Shown here in pieces: positions 18,651 to 26,757 of a DNA stretch of 37,269 nt. The DNA lies in assembly GCA_016209255.1 (NCBI GenBank), contig JACQWL010000590.1, positions 1 through 37,269 on the forward strand. The letters are read 5' to 3'. The stretch is from Verrucomicrobiota bacterium (GTDB lineage: Bacteria; Verrucomicrobiota; Verrucomicrobiia; Opitutales; Opitutaceae). The notes beneath the pieces were generated by a model, which was not told the DNA's origin, searched no databases, and worked only from the letters and a program-made list of their open reading frames with translations. How positions within the stretch are numbered: position 1 is the stretch's first letter; each line of letters begins with the position of its first letter. The position numbers and the translations under genes are program-made.

Positions 18651-19501
18651 ATCGGGACGCACCCAACCGCCCTCGCCCGTCGCGGCCCCGTCCAATTGCG
18701 AAACGCGTCGTTACATCGTGGCTGCTTTGCGCAGGCTCCGCCCTGTCCGCGGCCGGGCCTGTCGCCACATCCTCCCCACCCATCCCGCGCGAGGGGCTCG
18801 CGCTCTGGCTGGCCGCCGAGGACGTGGTGCTTGAGCAGGGACGCGTCGCCGCGATCCGGGACCGCAGCGGCCACCACAACGATGCCGTCCGGCAGCTGGA
18901 TGCCAGGATCGCCGCGGGCAATCCCACCGTCGTCACCCACGAGGCCGCCGGGTTGCCCGTGCTGCGTTTCAACGGGGCCTTCGTGGGTTACGAGTTCAAA
19001 CCCATCGCCAACATCCGGACCGCGTTCTGCGTCGTCTCCAAACATCCGGCCGCCTTCAAGCAGTTTGCGGAGCGTTTCGTGCTCGGTGGCCGCCGCAAGC
19101 CGGACGTCGATTTTCACGTCGGCGCCCACTGGACCGACACCATCATCGAACTCGGGATGTTCAAGCACGGGAAGGTGTGGTTCAACGGCCTGCCCTGCGA
19201 TCCCGCGCTCAGCGAATTCGCCCCGAAGCTGGCGGTGATCTCCTACGCGGCCGGCCGCGATGTGCTGGCTGAGCAGCTCGCCCGCGACCGCGACTTCATC
19301 GATCGCAGCTGGTGGGGCGACATCGCGGAGGTCATCCTTTACACGGCGCCCCTGGCTGATCCCGACCGCCGCACTGTGGAGGACTACCTGATGCGCAAAT
19401 ATTCCATCACGCCCTTTCCGCCCGTCGTTGTCAGCCGCGAGTCGGTGATGCCGGGCCACACCAAGCCGCCCGCTGACGTCTCGCCAAGGACAAAAAAATG
19501 A
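18647..19501 (+). CDS. LamG/concanavalin-A-like domain secreted protein
   Basis: GLALWLAAEDVVLEQGRVAAIRDRSGHHNDA, LPVLRFNG, WWGDIAEVILYTAPLADPDRRTVEDYLMRKYSI; TTG start overlapping the TBDR1 stop is assumed. Confidence 0.7.
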   Translation: MNRDAPNRPRPSRPRPIAKRVVTSWLLCAGSALSAAGPVATSSPPIPREGLALWLAAEDVVLEQGRVAAIRDRSGHHNDAVRQLDARIAAGNPTVVTHEAAGLPVLRFNGAFVGYEFKPIANIRTAFCVVSKHPAAFKQFAERFVLGGRRKPDVDFHVGAHWTDTIIELGMFKHGKVWFNGLPCDPALSEFAPKLAVISYAAGRDVLAEQLARDRDFIDRSWWGDIAEVILYTAPLADPDRRTVEDYLMRKYSITPFPPVVVSRESVMPGHTKPPADVSPRTKK

Positions 19502-20862
19502 AAGCAGCCTGCGCGAGCACCCGGAAGAGCAGGCGGTCGTTTCTCAAGCTGCTGACGGCTTCCTCGACCGTCATTGTCTTCCCCTCCATTGTCCGGGCTC
19601 AGACGCTCGGGCTCGGCGGCGGGATTGCTCCCAGGAACCGCGTCGCCATCGGCAGCCTCGGGGTCGGCCTGCAGGGCACCGGTCTGCTGAACAATCTGTT
19701 CAACCGGCCCAGTGCGTAGGTCGTCGCGGTGTGCGACGTCGACCGCGCCCACCGGCAGGTCGCCCGCAGGTTAGTCGAGGACACCTACGCCACACAGGCC
19801 GGCGCCGCTCTCTATCGCGGCTGTGCCGAATATAACAACTTGGAGGAAATTCTCGTCCGCTCGGATATCGACGCGGTGGTCGTCGCCACGCCGAACCACT
19901 GGCACGCCCTCGCCACCGTGCTTGCGGCGCAGGCCGGCAAGCACATTTACTGTGAAAAACCCGCCGCGACCAGCATCCCCGAGGGGAGGGCCATGGTCGA
20001 AGCCGTGCGTCGCGCCGGCGTGGTCTGCCAGATTGGCAGCCAGCAGCGCTCGTGGCCCTCTTACCAGCACGGCATCGACCTCATCCGCAACGGCTACCTG
20101 GGGACAATATCCCGCGTGCGGGTCCACATGCCCGGAGGCTACAACACGACTCACTCTACCCCAGTCCCCACGGGGCCGGAAACCATTCCGGACGGCTTCG
20201 ATTACGACCGCTGGCTTGGACCGATCGCGGAGCTGCCCTACCGCGCCGCCCGTTGCCATTACAACTGGCGGTTTTCCTTTGAAACCTCCGGGGGCGACAT
20301 GGAGGACTGGGTGGGCCACAACTACGACTCCATGACTGTGGCGCTGGGCCTCACCGCCACCCAGCCAGTGGCCATCCGGAAGGCTTCAGCGACGTTCATC
20401 ACAAACCACCCCATCTACAACACCGCCGCCAGCCTCGAGTTCGAGGCCGTCTATCCGAACGGCACCGTCGTCGAGTGCAGCAACCGCTTCCGCGAAATCC
20501 GCATCGAGGGCACGGAAGGATGGGTGGAAATGTCACGGGGCGGCAACACCTACAGCAGCAAGGCGCTCCAGCAGGTGGTGATTCCGCCGAACCGCCAGAT
20601 TCTGGGCGCGGGCAACAAGCTGCCTGCCCACTACGAGCACATGGAAAACTTCCTGACCTGCGTGCGCAGCGGAGCCCGCCCGCGTTGCCCCATCGACGAG
20701 GCCCACAACAGCGCCGCCGTGTGCCACCTCGCCAACGCCGCGTTCCGCAGCGGGTGCAAGGAGTTCGCTTGGGACCCGTTCTCTGAGACTGTGATCGACG
20801 CCCCCGCGGTGGGCCGCCTTCTCACCCGCACGTTTCGCAGCCCTTGGACGTTGCCCACCTGA
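19498..20862 (+). pseudogene. Gfo/Idh/MocA family oxidoreductase with Tat signal, interrupted by in-frame TAG at 19717-19719
   Basis: Same frame on both sides of the TAG: RRSFLKLLTASSTVIVFPSIVRAQ...VAIGSLGVGLQGTGLLNNLFNRPSA-*-VVAVCDVDRAHRQ...VVVATPNHWHALATVLAAQAGKHIYCEKPAA...GGDMEDWVGHN. Confidence 0.88.
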
Positions 20863-20870
20863 CTGATCCC

Positions 20871-21412
20871 GTGGAGAAGGTCAGATGCCCATCCCGAAGC
20901 CGGCTGCTCGCAGCCGCGGTCTGGTTGTTCGCCGGCACCCGTCTCGCCACCGCCGGGGGCGAACCCGCCGGACTCTGGCAGGGCCGGCGCGAAGACTGGC
21001 AGATGATCACGACGGAGACGCGCGTCATCGAGACCGACCACCGCTTTGGTTCCGCGGAGCTCTGGCGCTGGAGATTCAACGATGCCAGGCGCCCCAAGCC
21101 GCCGATCGTCGCGCCCAAGCTCTGGACCGATCTGGCCGCCACCGCCAGACCTCCCGACGGCGCCATCGTGCTCTTTGCGGGCACGAACACCGATGCCTGG
21201 CAGTCGCCGGCAGGGAGGATCGAGGACGGCTGTCTCGTCGCCGACCGCCGGAACGGAGATCTCGTTTCCAAGGAAGACTTCGGTTCCTGCCAGCTTCATG
21301 TTGAATGGCTGGCGCCATCCGGTGCCGATGAACCGAACAAGGGCAGGCCCCGGAGCGAGAGCAGCGGCATCCTGCTCATGAGCACCTACGAGGTCCATGT
21401 TCCTGAAAGCGT
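20871..21412 (+). pseudogene. DUF1080 / 3-keto-disaccharide hydrolase family domain, truncated by internal deletion and frameshift
   Basis: GAIVLFAGTNTDAWQSPAGRIEDGCLVADRRNGDLVSKEDFGSCQLHVEWLAPSG...SSGILLMSTYEVHV matches the first half of DUF1080; the C-terminal AYAAHPDRLPLRIRMRHAQVRFRNIWVEPL resumes in another frame directly afterwards. Confidence 0.75.
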
Positions 21413-21466
21413 CCGGGCCGCCGCGCCTACGCCGCCCATCCCGACCGGCTTCCGCTCCGGATCCGG

Positions 21467-23458
21467 ATGCGTCATGCGCAGGTACGCTTCCGCAACATCT
21501 GGGTCGAGCCACTGGTCGACCATCCGCCCGTGATCGCGGCGGCATCCGGCGAAGTTTCGCCTTCCGTCGCGCACGTTCCCCGGCTGCACGCCGCCACAGC
21601 CGAGCGAGACCGCTCCGATCCGGACGCCCTGTTGGCAGGCTTTGCCGGATACGACGACGGCCAGCCGATGGCTGCCCTGGTTCGCATCGAGCAGTTCCTG
21701 CGCAGCGAGAGCCCCCCGGGACGGGCGGCCTTCGAACCCAAGCTCGTCGCCCTCCTCGAGGAGCCCGCGATCACGCCCGCCGCCCGCCGCATCCTTGCCG
21801 GCTGGCTCCGCTGGGTGGGCTCGGCCCGCGCCGTGCCCGCGCTGGAGCGGCTCGCCGCCAGCACGGAACTGGCCGCTTCCACGTCCATCGCGGCGCTGGC
21901 CGACATTCCCGACCCTTCCGCCGAGACCGCGCTGCTCCGGCTCCTTGCCACGGCGCCCGAATCCAGCCGCGTAACCGTCATCAACGCCCTAGGCCAGCGC
22001 CGCGCCGCCGCCGCCCTGGCACCGCTGGGCCGCACCGCCGACTCGGCGAACCCGGCGCTTGCCACGGCCGCACTCGAAGCGCTGGTCCGGCTTCGCACCA
22101 CGGAATCCTTCTCGACCCTCGAAAAACTTTATGCAGCGAATCCCGGTTCACAGCCCCGCGGCCGCGCGCTGCTTGAAGCCGCCGGGGAACGCCTCCGCCA
22201 GCCGCCCGCCCAGGTGATCGCACCGGCTCGGGCACAGGCGCTTGCCGCGATCGCGGCCGTGCTGGACTCGTCGGCAGCCACACCGCTCCGCACCGAAGCC
22301 GCGGGCATCCTGATTGCCGCCGATCCCGCCCGGGCCGGAGAACGCCTCATCCCACTCTTGAACGGCGGCGACGTCAGCTTGGCCCGGCATATCGCCCGGC
22401 AGTTGGTGCTGAGCGGCCAGCCGCACGATCTTTCCACCCTGCTGATGGGCTTTGCCCGCCTGCCTGTTCCGATCCAGCAGGCACTCGCCGACGCAGCCGG
22501 CGCCCGCGCCAAACCGGACGCGCTGCCCCTTGCCCGCGCGGCCTTCGGTTCCACCGATTCAGCCGTGCGTGCGACCGCGGCCCTGGCCGTCGGACGGTGC
22601 GGCGATGAAAGCGCCGTCGCCTGGCTCGTTCCGCTGCTCACGGCCGATCCGGCGCTCGCCAGCTCGGGCCGGCAGGCCCTCGGGCTGCTGCCGTCCGGCC
22701 CGACCGACGAACGGCTGCGTGACGAGTTCCACGCCGCGGCCGAGCCCGCAATGCGCGCCAGCCTGCTGGGGGTGCTGGCCGACCGCCAAGATTACACCGT
22801 GTGGCCGCTCGCCGCGGCGCTGTGCGCGGCGTCCGACGCACGGCTGCGTTTCGCAGCCCTCGACGCCGTGGTCCGGCTGGCGCGACCCGGCAATTTTGCC
22901 GGGCTCCTCGCCCTGCGAGCCCGCCTGCGGCCGGACGACGATCTCCGCGGCTGGAGCCAGGCAGTCGTCGCCACCGCCGCCAGCGACCCCCGGCCTGACG
23001 ACTGTGTCCTGGTGATACAGCGGGCCCTGGCCGAGCCCGGGGCCGAGCGCCAAGTCCTCCTCGGTGCCCTCGCCTCCCTGCGCTGCGACCAGGCCGCCGT
23101 GGTCCTGCGGGGCCTCCTGTTCTCCACCGATCCCGCGGTGCGCCAGGAGACGATCCGGGTGCTCGCGGCTTTTCGGGGTGACACCGCCTTTGTGCTGCTC
23201 CGGGAGGCGGCGCAACGTGCGTCGGAGTCCGATGAACGCATCCTGTCCTTTCGTGGATTCCTTCATCTCATTGCCGCCTCGCGCCAGGGCGAGCCGCCCG
23301 CACCACTGTCGTCCGTGCTCGAGCACTACCGCGTGGCCTGGTCGCTCGCCCTCCGCCCGGAGGACAAAGCGGCCGTCCTAGCGGCACTGCGGCCGATCAA
23401 GAGCAAACCCGCTCAGGAGTTACTGAACGAGTTGGCCGCCACCGCGACCCAGCCGTAG
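21467..23458 (+). CDS. HEAT-repeat protein; 5' end is the residual C-terminus of the upstream DUF1080 domain
   Basis: Many ~30-aa helical repeats (e.g. AVRATAALAVGRCGDESAVAWLVPLL, AVRQETIRVLAAFRGDTAFVLLREA); begins MRHAQVRFRNIWVEPL, a DUF1080 C-terminal strand. Confidence 0.7.
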   Translation: MRHAQVRFRNIWVEPLVDHPPVIAAASGEVSPSVAHVPRLHAATAERDRSDPDALLAGFAGYDDGQPMAALVRIEQFLRSESPPGRAAFEPKLVALLEEPAITPAARRILAGWLRWVGSARAVPALERLAASTELAASTSIAALADIPDPSAETALLRLLATAPESSRVTVINALGQRRAAAALAPLGRTADSANPALATAALEALVRLRTTESFSTLEKLYAANPGSQPRGRALLEAAGERLRQPPAQVIAPARAQALAAIAAVLDSSAATPLRTEAAGILIAADPARAGERLIPLLNGGDVSLARHIARQLVLSGQPHDLSTLLMGFARLPVPIQQALADAAGARAKPDALPLARAAFGSTDSAVRATAALAVGRCGDESAVAWLVPLLTADPALASSGRQALGLLPSGPTDERLRDEFHAAAEPAMRASLLGVLADRQDYTVWPLAAALCAASDARLRFAALDAVVRLARPGNFAGLLALRARLRPDDDLRGWSQAVVATAASDPRPDDCVLVIQRALAEPGAERQVLLGALASLRCDQAAVVLRGLLFSTDPAVRQETIRVLAAFRGDTAFVLLREAAQRASESDERILSFRGFLHLIAASRQGEPPAPLSSVLEHYRVAWSLALRPEDKAAVLAALRPIKSKPAQELLNELAATATQP

Positions 23459-23519
23459 CGGATGGAGACCCGGCCGCATGCAGCGCCGCCGCCTCTTCCC
23501 GCCGGGAGAATCGACCTTT

Positions 23520-23535
23520 GGTGAACGAGTTCACC
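23520..23535. promoter_or_regulatory. Candidate operator site 3, GGTGAACGAGTTCACC
   Basis: Perfect GGTGAAC-GA-GTTCACC palindrome (7-bp arms); same pattern as 3875 and 15575; 109 nt upstream of ATG 23645. Confidence 0.75.
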
Positions 23536-23644
23536 ATACGGACCCTTGCCAGCCTGCGCGCTGGATTTCCTGCTGGCTCCACGTTGAACCCATCAAGGGA
23601 CACGCCGGACCCCCGGCCTAGATCTGTCAACCCACCCCGAATCC

Positions 23645-26593
23645 ATGAAAACATCCCCCCATGCCTGTCGCGGCCGCCGGACCCTTCTCCTGCTGGCCGC
23701 GGTCGCTGCCGCACTTCCCCGTTCCGCGCCCGCCCAGATCGCCGCCCCGCCGCCGCCCGCCGCGCCGGCCGCGCCGGCCCACACGGGGGACGTAGTCCAG
23801 CTCTCTCCCTTCGAGGTCGTCAGCGACACGACCGACACCTACGAGGCCACCAACACCGCGGCGCTCACGGGCACCAGCACCCCGCTCAACAAGGCGCCGC
23901 TCGACGCTCGCATCCTCAACCGCACCCTCATCTCCGAACTCGGCGGCGGCGACATCTACACGCTCCTGTCGGATTACGGCGGGATTGGCCCGATGATCTC
24001 GGGCGTAGGCTCCGAGGGCCAGCGCGGCCTGCAGGACGGGGATGGAGCGCAGCCGGGCGGACTGACCTCCCGCGGCTTCACGATCAGCGAGCCGCGCCGC
24101 GACGGTTTCCTGCGCTCCTCAACCTCGATGTTCAACGCGTTCGATGTTGAAAGTGCCGAGGCGATCAACGGCTCCAACAACCTGCTCTACGGATCTGGCG
24201 AGGCGGGCGGCGTCGTCGTGATTAACTCCAAGCGCGCACGCGTCCAGCAGCGGTCCTACCAGTTCAATTACAAAATCGACTCGGAAGGCTCGCGTGAATT
24301 CACCACCGATCTCAATGCCAGCACGCGGCGCTTCGCCGTCCGGCTGAATCTCCTGAAGAGCGAGGACAAATACTACCGGCCGCTGCTCGGCCTGAATCAG
24401 GAGGCGATCCAAGGAGCCGTCACGTTCCGTCCGTATTCCTGGCTGAGCATTTTCGCTGACTACCGCCACTACATCCGGGACGCCCCCAGCTCGCGCGACG
24501 GCACGATCAACGCTCCGTTGAATCTCCTGCTGAACACCGGCGAACGGCTGCACAATCAGTCGACGCGATATATCGTCGGCGTGGGCGGCACGGAGCTCAC
24601 GAACGGGTTCATGAACCTCACCACCATGGACTCGCTGTGGGGCAAGATGAACGGCCAGTATTGGGTCAACGAGTCGAAGTCAGTCACGGTCGATGTGACC
24701 CCCCGGCCCGACCTCGCGTTTCAGTTCAAGTATTCCGACGACAGCCGGATCAACAATGCGCTGTCGGCCGGGCTCGGGACCATCTACCACCCGGACTCCA
24801 CCGCCAATCTCTATGTCGACGCCAACGGCGTGCCCAAGCGCGAGTGGGCGATCCTCATGCAGCTGAACAGCGGCCCCTTCTGGACGGGTGCGCGCGGTTA
24901 CCGCGCAACCGCGGTCGGGAAACGAAATCTCGGACGCTGGGGCGAGCACACCTTGAGCGGATTTCTCTCCTACCTCGAATCGTGGAACAACCGCCAGGAG
25001 CACCGCTTCTACGAACTCGATGGCTCGGGCCGGGTGATTCAAGATCTGGCCAATATCACGAACGCCGACTCCGGCCGAAATCTGATGCCGGCGGTCTGGA
25101 TGCCCGCGTTCACGCCGACGCTGGTCGCCGGCGCCCGTTGGCCGGCCAATGAGGTCCTGCATCCCAACGGCAAGCGCTACCACCGCCTGCCGGTCGCCTA
25201 CGCTGGCGCGGTGCCTCGGACCGCTGCGAATCCGATGGGAATTTCCGGTCCCATCAACACGACTTCGACCGCCCTGCCAATTGGCTCCCCCACTTCTTCC
25301 TACACCCTCGACGACACCCTGGAGGAGAGCTTCGGATTCAGCCTCAACAGCTCCTACTGGCGTGGCCGGATCGACACGATGGTGGGCATGCGGTTTGAAT
25401 CCGCCGAGACGGTCCGAGTCTCGACGGGCGCGGCGAAAGGGCCGATCGATTACGACAGCCACACGTTCGGCGTCGTGGCCGACACTCCGATCAACGGCAT
25501 CCGCGCCTACGGGAGCTACTCGACCAACTCGAAGATCGCCTTCAACACGGACCGCGATATCTTCAACCAACTCCTCCCCATCGGCAAGGGCAACACGGTG
25601 GAAGGCGGACTGAAACTCGCGCTGTGGGACCACCGGGTGTCGGGCAACATCACCTACTATGTCACCGAGGGCGAAAACTTCACCGGGAGCCTCGGCACCG
25701 TCCGAAACGACGTCGACCCCGACGGGATCAACGGTCGCAACGGCGGCGCCGGTTTCATTTACAGCAAGATCTCGGACGGCCTGAGCGCGAGCATCTCGAT
25801 GCGCCCGCTCAAGCCGTGGCAGGTTACCGTGAGCTTGACCCAGGCCAATGGCTCGGAGCGCAGCACCGTCTCCCTGCCGATCTTCTACAACGACGAGTTC
25901 AACACCACGACGGCCGGCGGGCAGCAGGTTGTCGCGATCAAGGGCAGCACGGGCGCACTGTCGGCGTTGTTGGTGCCGAGCGTGCCCGGCAACCCGGCAT
26001 CCGCACAAATCCCGCTCTCGATCGCGATGCTGAAGGATCCAACCAGCCCCTATTTTGCGCAGCTCGACGCCGAGTCCGGCCAGATCCTCAATGCCGTGGC
26101 CCTCGGCATGAAGACGACCGGCGTCGGCACCACGCGCACCGGGTTGCCGATCACGCAGCATCAGCTCGGCTTCGCGCCCCCGGCCAACCCGATCATCGTC
26201 CGCCAGAAGGGCGAAGCCACCACCGGCTACGCCGAAAACCAGTTCAGCATGATCAACCGATTTCAGATCAGCGAAGGCCGTTTCCGGGGCCTCGTCCTCG
26301 GCGTCGCCAACGTCTACCGCCGCGGGTTTCGCGCCTACATGTATACGGACGCCGCAGGCGGCAATAGGCGGAAAATCTATTACTATCCCGACAAGCTCGA
26401 TACGAACGCCTATGCCATTTACAGCTTCCGCCCGATGAAAGCCATGCGGGCGGCCGTGCAGGTGAACGTTTCCAACGTCTTCGATCGCCAGCAGGTGATC
26501 ACGCTTCTGCGGCAAACCAACGGGACCGCCCGATTTTTTCAGCACTACTACACGCCGCGCAAAATTCAATTTACCACCAGCCTGACATTCTGA
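23645..26593 (+). CDS. TonB-dependent receptor (paralog 2)
   Basis: 982 aa, closely similar along its length to 15705..18650 (shared DVVQLSPFEV, NKAPLDARILNRTLISELGGGD, GFTISEPRRDGFLRSSTSMFN.FDVESAEAINGSNNLLYGSGEAGGVVVINSKRARV). Confidence 0.93.
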   Translation: MKTSPHACRGRRTLLLLAAVAAALPRSAPAQIAAPPPPAAPAAPAHTGDVVQLSPFEVVSDTTDTYEATNTAALTGTSTPLNKAPLDARILNRTLISELGGGDIYTLLSDYGGIGPMISGVGSEGQRGLQDGDGAQPGGLTSRGFTISEPRRDGFLRSSTSMFNAFDVESAEAINGSNNLLYGSGEAGGVVVINSKRARVQQRSYQFNYKIDSEGSREFTTDLNASTRRFAVRLNLLKSEDKYYRPLLGLNQEAIQGAVTFRPYSWLSIFADYRHYIRDAPSSRDGTINAPLNLLLNTGERLHNQSTRYIVGVGGTELTNGFMNLTTMDSLWGKMNGQYWVNESKSVTVDVTPRPDLAFQFKYSDDSRINNALSAGLGTIYHPDSTANLYVDANGVPKREWAILMQLNSGPFWTGARGYRATAVGKRNLGRWGEHTLSGFLSYLESWNNRQEHRFYELDGSGRVIQDLANITNADSGRNLMPAVWMPAFTPTLVAGARWPANEVLHPNGKRYHRLPVAYAGAVPRTAANPMGISGPINTTSTALPIGSPTSSYTLDDTLEESFGFSLNSSYWRGRIDTMVGMRFESAETVRVSTGAAKGPIDYDSHTFGVVADTPINGIRAYGSYSTNSKIAFNTDRDIFNQLLPIGKGNTVEGGLKLALWDHRVSGNITYYVTEGENFTGSLGTVRNDVDPDGINGRNGGAGFIYSKISDGLSASISMRPLKPWQVTVSLTQANGSERSTVSLPIFYNDEFNTTTAGGQQVVAIKGSTGALSALLVPSVPGNPASAQIPLSIAMLKDPTSPYFAQLDAESGQILNAVALGMKTTGVGTTRTGLPITQHQLGFAPPANPIIVRQKGEATTGYAENQFSMINRFQISEGRFRGLVLGVANVYRRGFRAYMYTDAAGGNRRKIYYYPDKLDTNAYAIYSFRPMKAMRAAVQVNVSNVFDRQQVITLLRQTNGTARFFQHYYTPRKIQFTTSLTF

Positions 26594-26663
26594 GCGCACC
26601 CCGGAGCCCCGAGTCCCGGCTGGCAGATCACTGTCCGCGCAATCGCAACCGCGTCGCGCCTCT

Positions 26664-26691
26664 GCCCCCGCCGCTCCGCGGCTGCGGGGGC
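26664..26691 (+). other. Strong GC-rich intergenic stem-loop
   Basis: GCCCCCGC...GCGGGGGC perfect 8-bp arms with additional inner pairing; in the 164-nt gap between TBDR2 and the next gene; no T-tract. Confidence 0.6.
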
Positions 26692-26757
26692 GCACCCGAC
26701 TGGAACCTTCATCCATTTTCCCCACACCCACGAACCCCTTCCGTCGCACCGCACCCC

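Noticed and set aside
26466-26481. GGTGAACGTTTCCAAC inside TBDR2 as a fourth operator
   Set aside because: Only the left half matches, it is within coding sequence (VNVSN motif), and the right half is not palindromic.
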